Assembly (NCBI GenBank): GCA_008360955.1
Contig: LUCM01006188.1
Span: 91,250-155,249 of the forward strand
Origin: Fasciolopsis buskii
Lineage: Eukaryota > Platyhelminthes > Trematoda > Plagiorchiida > Fasciolidae
Direction of reading: 5' to 3'
DNA length: 64,000 nucleotides
Shown here: piece after piece, positions 12,807 to 23,380 of the stretch
Layout: every line of letters starts with the position of its first letter
Position numbering within the stretch: the first letter of the stretch is position 1
Made by a program: the position numbers and the translations under genes
The notes under the pieces: generated by a model
The model's input: the letters and a program-made list of their open reading frames with translations, nothing else
The model's database searches: none
Told to the model about the DNA's origin: nothing

Positions 12807-12923
12807 GGGATTGCACAAGTCCTTGTCAATGAAAACGGGTTGCAGTTTCGTGCAGGCGAAATGAACAGCTGCATCAATTGCACTGGCTATCGACACCTAC
12901 GTATAAACTCATGCCAAAAGTGA
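12807..12923 (+). pseudogene. Gypsy-type integrase core fragment
   Basis: A short in-frame stretch reads VLVNENGLQFRAGEMNSCIN and then GYRHLRINS. This matches the retroviral-type integrase core segment L.SDNG.QF.S..F..F....GI.H..T, which carries the second catalytic Asp of the DDE triad. In this copy that Asp is Asn/Glu (NENG where SDNG is expected), so it is catalytically dead. A stop follows directly at 12921-12923. It is too short to appear as a long open frame, and the call rests on motif order and its place downstream of the RT fragment. Confidence 0.6.
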
Positions 12924-14071
12924 TCAAAAGGAGCAGCGAGGAGCGAGATATGATTGGAAAAAAGCTCTCTTTTATCCGCCACCTGCAGGTTGCATGGTCT
13001 TAGGACCGTCGGAGTACACTTCCTTCCGCTGTAATGCGATACGGCGCGTGCATAAACAAAATGAATTCCTGCCATGCAATTTAAGTCCAGACAACTACTG
13101 TGCTTACTGATGTCACCTAATTTTGTGAGGATGAAGTCCACCCAGGTAGTTTAATAACGACCAGAAAAAAATTCAGTCGACGGTTGAAGTAACTGACCTA
13201 GATGATGCCGATGTTCACCGAAGGCCTCCAAAACTAATCCACTTCAGTGGATGTCGACCTGGAAGACAATCAGACGGGAAGTGAGAATCTAAGCGGTACG
13301 CAAACGGGCGCGATCGTTGTGGGGTTTACATCGATGACGCTGATTGCAGTGCTAGGTCGGAAGTCAGTCTGACGAACAAACCAGACCGATTAGGAATTAC
13401 TAATGGAAGGAGTTTGCAGCGAATTTAAGTGCAGGCCTCACGATAAATTCCGGCAGAGATTCGGGCCATCCCGCATATGTAAGCAGCCATTGAGAACCGT
13501 GACTACAAGCAGTCGTGAAACCCAGATATTCCATGGGTGCGACTGGAGGTGATGTACTACACTATTTGAGATATTTCCAATGTTGTATATAAACAAATGA
13601 CCTACGTTTATAGGTCGGATGTTTCCTTTTGGTTGGAATATACCTAATGAATTCACTTCCAAAGTCTGTTTCCCAGCCGACTTATCAAGTTCTGGTAACT
13701 AGTATCAGTTCGTTATCATGGCTGACTGAATTTCGTATGCTAATTCGAAGCGTTTTGGGTAGGCCGAAACCGATCGTTGCTTCACTACCAGGACGTAAAA
13801 TTCTCGAAATCCTGCGGCACAAAGTAGGAAGTAAACTTTTTAAAGGCAACTTTCGATTATTTATAAATTGTTCAATTGTTCCGGTAATGTATTTTGCACA
13901 AACTCCGAGTCCAACACAGGAACTTTCCATCTTGGAGGGTAACAAAGAAAAAACTTGGTATCTGAGTAGAGAAAGATAAACTGCAGAGGGCGCTTCTACT
14001 TCTGCTATTCACTTCTGTCACCCATCCACGATCTCGTAGCGTTTTAATTTTAAATGCTTTATTTAACTCAG
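12924..14071. other. Spacer upstream of first visible host exon
   Basis: The 5' part may be the decayed C-terminal end of the gypsy-like integrase. An open frame at 13614-13979 (+) follows a possible acceptor (tttatag) and has a possible donor at 13695, but its phase does not fit the next exon and its composition is not convincing. The last 90 bases are pyrimidine-rich and lead into the acceptor at 14070-14071. Confidence 0.35.
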
Positions 14072-14204
14072 TAGTCTGTTTCGAAGGTCTATCCCTAGTG
14101 GCCTTGAGGGGGCGTGCTTTCGATTATGCGACACCTGCTGACATGGAGTCTCTTTTGGCAAGGCTCGCTGTATATAATGTCGCTGGTTTTCTCAGATTTA
14201 TCAA
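14072..14204 (+). CDS. Host gene exon 1 (in window), unrecognised protein
   Basis: 133 bases, starting with the last two bases of a split codon and ending with the first two of another. It reads VCFEGLSLVALRGRAFDYAT and then PADMESLLARLAVYNVAGFL, a strongly helical, Leu/Ala-rich sequence with an acidic PADME turn. The acceptor is atttaactcag, and an alternative acceptor in the same phase lies at 14097-14098 (tctatccctag, exon start 14099). The donor is tcaa|gtagga. The phase-2 end fits exon 2 exactly, making an Asn codon across the junction. The gene must begin upstream, because there is no start codon here. Function unknown. Confidence 0.55.
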
Positions 14205-14307
14205 GTAGGATTAATTCCCCATCCTAATGTTCCTTCTGGAGTTCACATTGGGTCATTGTGGTGATAAGCCTTGGTTGTGTCGTTGTTGCGTATTTGTGCT
14301 ACACAAG

Positions 14308-14482
14308 TGCGGAAAGGATTACGCAAACTGCTCCAACAGAAGAATTTTCTGCGGGCTTGAGAAGTGAAAGGAATCAGATAGAAGAGTATGTAAACGATTG
14401 GCTGAGGATGTATGAGATGTCTCCACTCCAAGCGTGTCGGCTGTGGATTGGTCCTGTGAATTACGCTCTTTCCCGAACAGTT
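14308..14482 (+). CDS. Host gene exon 2, unrecognised helical segment
   Basis: 175 bases: one base completing the split codon from exon 1, then 58 codons. It reads AERITQTAPTEEFSAGLRSE, RNQIEEYVNDWLRMYEMSPL and QACRLWIGPVNYALSRTV, charged and helical with three Trp/Tyr-rich turns, unlike the retroelement pieces around it. The acceptor is gtgctacacaag, moderately good. The donor is acagtt|gtaagc, strong. The end is in phase 0, matching exon 3. The upstream intron is only about 103 bases, common in flatworm genes. Together with exons 1 and 3 it seems to form one folded helical domain of about 140 residues whose family I cannot name. Confidence 0.65.
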
Positions 14483-14940
14483 GTAAGCTCTTGTTTGTCG
14501 TATATTTCTGAAAGGAATCTTCTATTCTCCAAGTGCATTCCATAGAAATTGAAGATTTTTCACTCATATTACCCGTCAAATATGACGAACGCTCAAACTT
14601 CGAAAAAAAACACGTGCGTTTGTTTTTTGTTTGTCTAAAATTTCCACAGTATATTCAGATCACTGTTAAGATACCAACTTTGAAGGTTCATTGTGAAATT
14701 AAGAGGGCCATCACTAGCTCTTGGAGTTCGGTCACTTTGAGATTGTGTGATTTTACACTTACGGTAATTCGAATTGGACTGCTCCGATTTTTTAGGTTTT
14801 ATTCAGCGTGGAGCACAATTATTCAACATTACTAAGAGTTCACGCAAGTACAGTTTCCGCACCGACATTCATGGTAACTCCAACTGTATCAGGAGAACAA
14901 GTAAATTTTTATTAGTGTTTTCATTTCTTTTCCTAATCAG

Positions 14941-15114
14941 TTTAACCTGTCTCGAATACTGGCTGATGCTATACAAGCAGCTAACGTAGAGTGGGATCCA
15001 AACCAGACTTGCAGTCTGACTTCTGTTGAGAGCGACACTCAAGAGGAACGAAAGGATTCCCTGAATTCCTATGCCAGTTCTGGTTCGTTTGACAAAAACG
15101 GGGAATTGTCTAGA
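14941..15114 (+). CDS. Host gene exon 3, end of helical domain and start of Ser-rich part
   Basis: 174 bases, exactly 58 codons, phase 0 at both ends. It reads FNLSRILADAIQAANVEWDP, then NQTCSLTSVESDTQEERKDS, then LNSYASSGSFDKNGELSR. The first 17 residues continue the helical domain of exon 2. The rest is Ser- and acid-rich and looks disordered. The acceptor is an excellent pyrimidine-rich tract ending tttcctaatcag, and the donor is tctaga|gtgagt, close to consensus. This is one of the best-supported exons by splice signals. No known domain is recognised. Confidence 0.72.
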
Positions 15115-16540
15115 GTGAGTTTAACATTGGTTTCTGAAGTTAATAATGATTGTGTATACTAACATTAGCTGAATGTTATATTTAAGTATGTCATGTTTAC
15201 CTTTATCTTCATGAATAGAAGACGAAATTGGCTTATGAGCCTCACCACAAAACACCGCCAGCATCCCGCATGTCCATCCGCCTCACCACATGCTCATTGA
15301 GTCCAGTTTCACTGTATTTTTCTATCACAACAGACGGAAGCGAACTTTAGTTGATGATCGCATGTCTGAAAAGATGATACACCAGAAAAAGACCAGCAGA
15401 CTCCAGGGTGTCCCGTCGTATCCACGCCTCCGATCGCAATCCCGTAACGGGAACACGGCTTTTTGTTCCGGTCGGATATTACTACATAGAACATTACGAG
15501 TGAAGATGAGCTCTCGATGGAGTCCTAGGTCGCTAACGGGTCCCGCTAAGATGGTCACTATGGTGTAACGCCATATTCGTCTTAAACCCACTATCTTGGT
15601 GGCTATGCATGGAAATTCAATGATCCCATTAATCCTAGCGATAGCTACATAGTCAGACATTACCGAGGTTCTCAAATTGCATTAAGATAGTCCAGCGTTG
15701 TTAAAAAGCGAGGCGGAATGGCTTTTAGTATCCGCCTTTTGTCATCGTTGGTGCTGGTGTGATGCGCACGCTGGACAATGCTCTTCGATGGGATTCACGG
15801 ACGTCACAATCTCAAACGGACAGCACAGAAGGTGATCTGTGTGAATGGAAGCCGAGTGAGCGTCAACAATTTCACAACCAGATCCAATGTGGCAACTCAC
15901 AACTTGCTCGTTACACTGATAAATTTGTTTACCGTCTCATAGTACGAGCATCATTCTTGAGTTCATTATTATCATGGTGACTCTGTGACTTATGGAACAA
16001 TCAGAACAACATAAGATGACAGGCCAACTGGATTAAACTCTTTTAACAGACGTTTTTCTTTAAAGCGTCTACTGCCGAAAGTTTGGTCCGAAGAAAATTC
16101 TTAGCTTGATAATGCTACAAGCTACGTATTCTGAACATTCTTAGGATAATATGTCTCCGGATAGCATCAACAAAGAAATCGATTGAATGATTCAGTAGAA
16201 AAATCCCTAGTGTGAAATAATATCCAAGAAATAATTGAATTAGATTGCAGTTCGTTTTCAAGCCACTATTTTCGCAACCTCAGTGCTGTTTCCTAACAGA
16301 AAAAATGAAAACGCCTGACTTTCATTTACTTCGCGTAAGGATTTCACAGTGTACACATGTCAGCGGATTTTAGCACAGGTAGCGAAACGAAAGCCAAGAC
16401 GAAATATAAAGATGAAGCGTTTTTGCGAGTACCTCAATGAGTCAGAACAGCTTTCTCGAAACTGGGACACTTGTGGCGCTGCCTTGACATCCGACGTTCC
16501 CTCAAGGGAACGGTGTATAATGCCACAGCTCCACCACCAA
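15115..16540 (+). other. Intron 3, 5' part
   Basis: First 1.4 kb of the 2.2 kb intron between exons 3 and 4. Overlapping open frames on both strands (15290-15675, 16349-16587) show no family resemblance and lie in the intron of a better-supported gene. The last few tens of bases (from about 16500) may contain a little more of the RTE element that follows, since HHQCRRSIARV runs into it. Confidence 0.45.
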
Positions 16541-16926
16541 TGTCGCCGAAGCATTGCTCGAGTCTGATGGGAACACTGAGTGAGCAATGACCAGGTGCGT
16601 CGTCATGTATTGGGTGCAGACAGTCGTCCTCTGACTTAAATAATCGCTCTAAATAGTCTTGGGTGGTTTTGACACGTACTGCTTATGTCTGACCTTCGTC
16701 TACTTGCTCGTGATCTTGCACGTGCTGGTCAAGGCTGGAAGAAGTGACATAGCGGTCAGGCTATGACTTGGCGTAGAGGTATGAGGAAGTTAGCGTCCAT
16801 TTTGGCCTCGGTTGGTGGTTCCCACCTTCTTGGTTTGGACCTAAGAGATGAGGTGAGTTGTGTGTTGGAGACAAAGATGGATATGGCTAAGAACCAAAGT
16901 CAGTGATGCGAATGCTGTGTGGCCTG
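16541..16926 (+). mobile_element. 5'-truncated RTE-like LINE tail inside intron 3
   Basis: One reading frame runs through the whole 386 bases with several in-frame stops. It has the C-terminal tail of an RTE-like reverse transcriptase: RRSIARV, then SNDQVRRHVLGADSRPLT, then GQGWKK, GQAMTWRRGMRKLASILASV, GGSHLLGLDLRDEV and MDMAKNQSQ. Stops sit mostly where the family has CGA or TGG codons, as expected for point decay. The piece is about 99% identical, on the opposite strand, to 37414-37795, and both copies end at the same base (...gtgtggcctg), which marks the element's 3' end. The upstream end is abrupt, as in 5'-truncated LINE insertions. Confidence 0.75.
16545..16926 (+). repeat. Long inverted repeat, left copy (partner 37414-37795)
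   Basis: 382 bases that match the reverse complement of 37414-37795 with about five mismatches that I can count by eye (for example cttgctcgtgatc versus cttgctcgcgatc, and ttggtttggac versus ttggttgggac). Sequence similarity stops sharply at both ends. The two copies lie 20.5 kb apart in two introns of the same host gene. Confidence 0.85.
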
Positions 16927-17355
16927 TCTGTAGATTTGGTTATTCTTAAAAATTACTAGAAAATAACCCAAGAACTGCAAATTATATACGATGAAAACAA
17001 AAACAATTGGTTTGTTGTGGTTTATCATCATTCCCTCCCTATTTAACCATTTTCCATAAAATTCTACCTACATGTTGCCGTGTTGTCACCATAGTTGTTT
17101 TTAAGCCGGTGTATTGTATTGTATATATACGTACATATAAAGCATAAATTTTGAGTAGATCTTCAGAAGAACATCTGCGTTTTTGTTTAAAATCTGTCGG
17201 TAGTATGTGTGATCCAAAGTTTTAGGCAGAACTTTTCCAAAACACTGATATATACTAATGTAAGGGATTGAAAACCGTTTTTAGTTTTGTCTGTCTTCTC
17301 TTTGATCGCGGCGAATTTTTCGTGGACTATTATTTTCACGGATTGTTCTTCCTAG
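16927..17355 (+). other. Intron 3, 3' part
   Basis: AT-rich, no open frame of note. It ends in a pyrimidine-rich run (gattgttcttcctag) that makes the acceptor of exon 4. Confidence 0.5.
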
Positions 17356-18100
17356 GAATCCCACGCTCATTCCTATATTGCTCATCGGGGCTCAATACAG
17401 TCTAACCCGTTCGGGTTATCCAGTTCTTCTGAATTTCCTTTGCGCAATGCGTCTTCCGTGGAATACACAGCCAGCGGGCCAGCATACAAAGACATTCGGC
17501 GTTCCACAGGACCGAAAAATCTCGATCGGCTACTTCAACAGCGTTTATTTAGAGGAGCTCTCAACGGCACATCAGTATCATCAGATCAAGTACCAGATGC
17601 TGGAAGGACAAGCGGTTTAGAGGATTCAATGGGTGCTACCCCAGTTGTTTTGGCATATAATGAGCGTTTACGCCAATCCATGATAGCACGTCAGGTTCCA
17701 CGAAAAGTAGTTGGTCAATTAGTGCGTTCCGCATCGTACTACGGAGAGGATAGATCAAAAATAGATTCGGAAGAAGGAAGTCCAGCCATATTTGAGCCAG
17801 AAGCAGTTGGTGTCCCGGCACCTGTAGCATTTAATGAAGATTTAGTTGATCAGACATTGGCGAAAGATGTTGGAATGTTGGCGCAGCAAGATTCCCGAGA
17901 ATATAAATCGCCGACAGCAACCAACACTGTGGAATCCGTCCAAGGGAATTCTGAGTTTTCACTGTCACCATCTTTGCCATATCAACGTTCTGCTGTTCCT
18001 CATCTGGATAGTCCCTCCACACCTGAAAGTGGTTCGTCCTTTTTGGCATCAAAGAAGCTATTGGTAAAGGTTGTAAAGGCTGAAGAGCTGGCTCTTAAAG
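17356..18100 (+). CDS. Host gene exon 4, long low-complexity exon
   Basis: 745 bases, phase 0 at the start and one base over at the end. It begins ESHAHSYIAHRGSIQSNPFG, then NLDRLLQQRLFRGALNG, then VLAYNERLRQSMIARQVPRK with VVGQLVRSASYYGEDRSK, an acid-, Ser- and Pro-rich part, and ends SKKLLVKVVKAEELALK. I chose the acceptor ttcttcctag (17353-17355). A second acceptor in the same frame at 17398-17400 (caatacag) would drop 15 residues. The donor is cttaaag|gttagt. The two basic-helical islands may be interaction motifs in an otherwise disordered region. The last residues resemble the first strand of a C2 domain, but the following exon does not continue one. Family not recognised. Confidence 0.75.
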
Positions 18101-19604
18101 GTTAGTTTTTGTTCAGAGTATCTGTAAGTAAAGAGTTTCAGCATGATATCTATTGATTACAAGTTGACCAGTCAAGTGTGACAGAAAAATAACATAAGAT
18201 AGAACAATGAAAGAACTGTTGTAAGAGATCCAGCATCCTGTTAGTAGCAAAGCGTTTTTAGCCTGATATTGAACGCTCCTTGATGCAATGTCAAAACTTT
18301 TAAAGGCACTTCATTCAGACAAAGAATACGGTTATGAAAGAAAAGACTCAGCAGTAACCAACGAGATACCTGCCAAACGATTGCCATGTATCTGTTTTTC
18401 TTTCTACCATATTCATAATTGGCTTCATGAGTTTTTCAGTTTGACGGATATTTCAAAATGTTTAATTTTTGTATTTTTCTGCTTACGTCTAGTTGAAGAC
18501 ACCATCTTCTGAGGGATCTAAGTCCATATAACAATAGTTATTTACGCTTTTCAAAAATTTTGGGGTAACGACGTTTTGTTTTTAGCAACTGTTTTATTTT
18601 TGGTTGGAAACTTTGGTATACGAATACTTTTAAGTACCATTTGAACACTGCTGTTGAGCTTTTGTTTCAACATTTTTGCCGATTTACCGTCATCACCAAT
18701 GAATTTCTCTGTTACAATGTATTGCAAGTTTAGAACGCTAAACTTTATAATAGGTACGGTAAACCCAAAATTGTATAATGTTTAGGTCACTAGGGTACTT
18801 CATAGTCTCATGCAGCGGCGGCTGACTTCAATGTAAAATTTGAAAGTTTTATTCATCCCAAGGGCGTAGTACTTGGATAGTTTCTTATTTAAAAATAGTT
18901 TTAAATTTTACTCCCTAGGCAGCTGGAGTAATCAAAATTTGCCTGGTAGTCACTGCATCGTGGCTAAAATATTTTTGGGAGACCTGTCTTGGTCTAAAAT
19001 AAATGTAATGGATGGTAGTGTTGTTATCCTTTTACCAACTGATGAACACCAACTGAAATAGAAATGGCAAATACGTAATCAAAGAATTTACTCCTTGTAG
19101 TGTGTAAGATGGCAATCAAAAAACACTCAAAATTGCTTTTAAAATAATGATTCCGTATGGAACAAGGAAGGAGGAAGGGGCGTTTCGCAGTTCTCAAAAA
19201 TAGAAAGCATAAGATTCAGCGATGCGCCAAACGGAAATAGTGCTGTATAACTGTCTCGGTCATACACAGAGTATTGTTTTAGTGAACGAAAACTGTGCCG
19301 AAGCAGCCATTCGAAACAAAAACAGTTGTCATTTATGAGAACTTTTGAAATGTTTTGGCACGGTGCGATTTCATTCAAGCAGGTTGTGAAGCATGCTCAG
19401 CTTTTGGAGAGCGGTGAGTTCTTTTGTGTCAAAAGACATTTCAGAGACCTCTGGAGTACCTTAACGAATGGTGAAAGTGCACTTCACCGGTGTGGATTAT
19501 TTCAATGATGCCTATCTTCTAGGCTTCAAATGGTATAGCTACAGCGTGGCCAGTAATGCTTAGAATAAACGGACATTTGTGTTTCTTTGGACAGGTTTCA
19601 CAAT
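18101..19604 (+). other. Giant intron 4, first 1.5 kb
   Basis: AT-rich with T-rich runs. Small open frames only (18288-18512, 18873-19061, 19139-19508), none with family motifs. No splice-bounded coding segment was found here. Confidence 0.45.
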
Positions 19605-19760
19605 CGAGTGGTTCAAGGGTTATCCTAGATAACCGAAACGTCGGCTCGTTACAAACATCCCCGACCGTGCTTCTTCACATTTCAAGTACTTTACATCACA
19701 TCACGACGCATCGTTTCTTTTGTGCAATCCTACACACGTTCGGTTCTGATATATGATCAC
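19605..19760 (+). repeat. Solo Penelope-type terminal repeat (PLTR)
   Basis: It resembles the terminal repeats of the Penelope-like element at 22200-24760. It has a 7-bp stem GGTTATC/GATAACC with loop cta, then CGAAACG, then GTCGG paired with CCGAC about 20 bases on. Further down it has gacgcatcgtttc...ttcggttctgat, matching ggcgcatcaattt...tttggttctgat at 24709-24749. No coding sequence of an element adjoins it, so it is a solo or 5'-truncated copy of a diverged family member. Orientation is + by comparison with the other copies. Confidence 0.55.
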
Positions 19761-22199
19761 TGCTTTTCTTCACCACCTGATTGAATCACGCAATGAAATT
19801 TTGGGTTGTACATGATGAGCTCCACTGCATATCTAGTGTGTTTGGCGACTCGTCATATCACCAAGTCAGCAGGATGGTCAGTGGTGGGCATATAAAAGCC
19901 CACTCGTAGGACCTGATAGTCCCAGTGCATGAAAATAACCGCAGCAAACGAAGTACATAAAAAATCAACGGGTTTCAATGATTAGATAGAAATAATTTGG
20001 CAGTCGTTGTAAGCTTAGAGGTTTTCTTGAAGGTGCTGCCTAGGCGTTCAAGTTAGGTGTTATACGTGTATTGTATGCCGGTGTGTGTGACTACCATTTT
20101 TTCTTGGCCTGTAAAAACTTTGCGGTTTGCGTGTACTTGAGCGCAGTTCCTTTATAGAAATTGGTTAAACGTATGAGAAATCCCTCGAAAGGTTGTTCGA
20201 GTTGCGACGATTATATTTTTGCTTTCCTACAAAATTGCCTTTCAGTTCAGCAAAAGGTCATCAGGTAGATGCAGAGCGCCATACGTTCCCGGACTAAGCA
20301 AACTAAACCATTCTTGTATTGTCTAGATCACAGTTTTGCAGCTGTCTCAGATTGTTGCCCGGTCGTCTCCTTAGAGAAAGCCAGTTTTTGTAGATCGTCT
20401 TAACAGAGCTCAGGCCACTCGGCTCCTTATTTTCAGGCTTTATTTTTCTTGATGTGAGTTCTCCGTGGTATATAAAGGTAATCAGTATTTCTTCGTACTT
20501 AACAGTGAGTATCTTCTGGGTAGTGTTGCCATTTTTTACCGTTTCTGATATTGCATATGCCTTCTCAAGTGATGAATGATCCCCATCGCTGGAAATTGCT
20601 GCTCGAGAGAAACAAGTGGCCCGTTGCTTTGTCAAGTGGTACGGCAAAAACGATATTAACGGTATCGGGCTTAACTAACGAGAGGGTATTGTTTTAAAGT
20701 GAAGCAACTTATTTAGATTACTTTCATACAGCTGCTGACTGAATTAGAATAAGTTGGTTATTTTGATGTCCCTGATGGGAGCTTAACGCCTATTTTTGGA
20801 CATTGTCACATGAGTGTAGTAAGAGGAACATCCTCCATAGCTCACCACGCGGGTGGAGGTGGGTTGGCAACCATGGCCCTGAAATTCGGAGTACCATAGA
20901 ACTACGTAAGGTCTCAGTAGGTAAGGCTTGGTAACGAGCCGAACAATAACGGATTATCATTTACCAGCTTGCTGTCTGAAGCAATATCTGCACAAACTAA
21001 ACTCCAGTTGTTGTGTCATTTACCTCGCTATTGTCTTCACGAGAAAATCTGAACTACGTTGTGACTGTAAACTATACATTACTGTTTCTGGTTCTTGTAC
21101 TTCCTGTCTTGTAAAATTGATGCATCCTGGGTTTGTGGCATCTGTTTTGGATCAGGATTAAATAACCTATTACGAATATGGCGTGATAGAAGGTTGATCC
21201 TTAGGTAATGCAATCCTTCCGATCTTTTTAAGTACGATTACAAATCGCTTGGCAGTTTCATGAAGAGCCTTAAGTCTAAGGTCATGCTCATCAGTTTGAC
21301 TTTTTCCTTGCAAAAGAATGCGCCCTCATGATTTTCTTTTTCGTTACCACAAGCCGTCGATAACTTGTAACATCGATAAAACTATACTAACTAAGGCATG
21401 TCGCGGTACACCTTATGAATCTGCCAATGCGCCTTGATGGTAAAGAAGCTTGACCAAAGCTTCCTTCATTTTGTATCTCATATATTTACTCTGGTTAGGC
21501 ACGAAAGCTGACTATCAAATAGAAGGTTTCAAGTGTTTGTTTTTTTTTCTACAAGAATGGTGTTGCATTAATGTGTAAGTCTTTGGGTTTTCTTCGCTCA
21601 ACAGTCTTTCAGTCTCTCGATTCGGTAATGAGAATAAATCGCATCCAAACATAAAAGCTTATCGAAATAAAGAATTCAGCTGTTGCCTTATATAACGCAC
21701 GGGAAAGCAGTGGTAAAATTAAAGATTATTGCATATTGCACAGGGTTGTGGAGGAATTTGATTGAGTAAAGAGGATTAGAGCGTGCCGATAGCTCGGTTT
21801 TTTAACGTTGCTACCAGTCACCGGTCAAGGTGCAATGTAGTGTGTAAGAGGATAATCGGTTTATGGATGTATCCATGGTAACTTAAGAATATTTGGGATA
21901 TGCCGATCTGTTAATGTAAACAAATCACTTGCACGCTGATCAAAAATAGAAGGACTTTCACCTTACTGTTAATGTATCTTCTGCGTGGTGATTTCGTGAC
22001 AAAGAATCCTTGTCCTGCGTCTACTGTAACAGACATGTTAAGAGTTAGATAAGACGCATGTAATTGGTCGGCATTGTTAAACAAGAGAATGGTTGACTGC
22101 TTATGCGCAGCTGTGGTATAACGAGTGTATGCGTCTAATTGAGGCTCAGCATTTGTCGCGCAAGAAGTCCCGATCGGACTAGTAATCACCGCAATTCCG
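19761..22199 (+). other. Giant intron 4, between solo PLTR and Penelope element
   Basis: 2.4 kb without a recognised gene. The open frames 20303-20647 (-) and 21911-22189 (-) are short, and neither shows a motif I know. Near 20840-20890 a short GC-richer piece stands out from its AT-rich surroundings, but has no readable content. Confidence 0.4.
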
Positions 22200-22330
22200 T
22201 AATAAATGATCTCGGTACTTTTAATTGTGAATGATATAATATTTATAACAGCGTTGTTGGTAGATGTAATGTGCCAACGTTTCGACTACCGTGGGTAATC
22301 TTTCTCAAGGCAAGTTTTACAATCAAATGA
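22200..22330 (-). repeat. 3' PLTR of the Penelope-like element
   Basis: Read on the - strand it has a stem GATTACC/GGTAGTC (loop cac), then CGAAACG, a GTTGG/CCAAC stem, then gctgttataaatattatatc and attcacaattaaa. The stretch from ctaccaacaa through cacaattaaa is repeated on the + strand at 24642-24688. It lies immediately after the end of the endonuclease reading, as a 3' PLTR should. Confidence 0.65.
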
Positions 22331-22426
22331 CTGTGGGAACGTTCACATGCCAACTGATGTTAAGTTGTGTGTGTGTTTGTGAGTGTGTACTTTGAACTGT
22401 AGGTCGGGTGAGAGAATAGTTGTCTT

Positions 22427-23026
22427 TCACGTCATGCGTCCCCGTGGTGGTGGGGTCAACTGGCGTGGTGACTTTTTGGAATGTTTGTTTCCCAAAGATG
22501 TTAGGGCTGTCCATATCTCCGAAATCTCTGCTCCGTCGTTCCGATTGATGCATGTGGAGTGGGTGCTTATCGCCAGAGCCTCGGCACATTTACGTTCAGT
22601 GCAGGTTTTGAATCCACGTTGGAGTACCTTTGTGTTTTCGTAATCTATGTTATGTCCTTCTGCTATGACATGCAGAGCGATGGCTGAATCGCGCTCAAGT
22701 TTTGATAAGGTTGCCTTATCCGAAGGTCTGCACTTTTCTTTCCTTCTGTGTTCTGTTATCTGTGTCATCAATTGTCTGCTGGTTTGTCCAATGTATTCTG
22801 CTGGGCATTCCTTGCTACTGATTTTGTAGATGCAGTTGTCTTGGTCTTGCACACCGACTTGATCTTTGGCCTTTGATAAGTGGCGCTTTAAAGTATTGCC
22901 CATCCGGAAGAAAGTGTGAATATCAAAGTCACTGAGGACCTTTCTTATTGCTTCCGAAGTACCCGATCTGTACGGAATTCCGACCGAGGCCGTTTTCTTT
23001 TCTTTGTCTTGGTTGTTAACATGCAA
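22427..23026 (-). pseudogene. GIY-YIG endonuclease domain of the Penelope-like element
   Basis: Open frame of about 200 codons. The N-terminal part reads GIPYRSGTSEAIRKVLSDF and TFFRMGNTLKRHLSKAKD. The nuclease core begins CIYKISSKECPAEYIGQTSR (the GIY...YIG pair appears as IYKI...EYIGQT, with the catalytic Arg in TSR), then ITEHRR, HVIAEGHNIDYENTKVLQ and KCAEALAISTH, where the acidic metal-binding residue lies in AEAL. The Lys/Cys-rich start (KISSKECPAEY) is the Penelope-specific zinc-finger-like linker. This domain nicks DNA to start insertion. The domain itself looks intact; the breaks are upstream, between it and the RT. Confidence 0.85.
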
Positions 23027-23262
23027 CTTTTGAGTTGTTTCCTTATGAGACGTGGCGGATAGTGATTGCCTTGCAAGATGTCGTCTAGACGTCTCAGTTC
23101 TTTACATTCGGTATCACCACTGCATAGCTTTTTAACTCTGTTGGCTATCGAGGGAATAAGTGTCTGTTTCACGCATTTTGGATGAGCTGAATTGAAGTCT
23201 AAATACTTATCCGAATGTGTAGATTTTCTGCGGATGCTAATATTGAATTTTTTGTGAATCAT
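22945..23262 (-). pseudogene. RT-to-endonuclease linker of the Penelope-like element
   Basis: Open frame with SIRRKSTHSDKYLDFNSAHP, then CVKQTLIPSIANRVKKLCSG and LRRLDDILQGNHYPPRLIRK. This is the region that follows the RT palm in Penelope-like elements: an R.T.TD.YL.F.S.HP segment, then a helical thumb ending in NGYP..I. It overlaps the start of the endonuclease frame by some 80 bases, which shows a frameshift between them. It is part of the same ancient ORF as 23381-23925 and 22427-23026. Confidence 0.75.
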
Positions 23263-23380
23263 TAACTTTCAGCCGACAATCTAAGAAGCTGATGACTCTA
23301 CTGGTGTCTTCTGACTCGATTGTAAACTTAATTGATCTGCATTGCTGATTGAGAGCTTGAATAAAACTATCTTTTTGTGC

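Larger units (their letters stand above)
11400..12923 (+). mobile_element. Ty3/gypsy-like LTR retrotransposon remnant
   Basis: Two widely spaced pieces of a gypsy-type pol gene occur in the expected order and orientation: a reverse transcriptase segment (11400-11630) and an integrase core segment (12807-12923). The 1.2 kb between them is the right place for RNase H and the integrase zinc-binding region, but is too damaged to read. The element may extend upstream to about 10200 and downstream to about 13400 (the frames there are suggestive only). I could not see paired LTRs, a primer binding site or a polypurine tract. Much more decayed than the Penelope-like copies in this window. Confidence 0.65.

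Noticed and set aside
13614..13694. An additional upstream exon of the host gene
   Set aside because: Acceptor and donor look possible, but it would end in phase 0 while the next exon needs phase 1, and the composition is unconvincing.
18040..18100. Start of a C2 domain at the end of host exon 4 (LLVKVVKAEELAL)
   Set aside because: It resembles the first strand of a C2 domain, but the next phase-compatible exon (46735-47024) does not continue with C2 motifs, and the upstream part lacks related domains. Kept as a remark only.
22323..22643. Separate small genes at 22323-22589 (-) and 22383-22643 (+)
   Set aside because: They are other-frame shadows of the GIY-YIG endonuclease end and the terminal repeat of the Penelope-like element.
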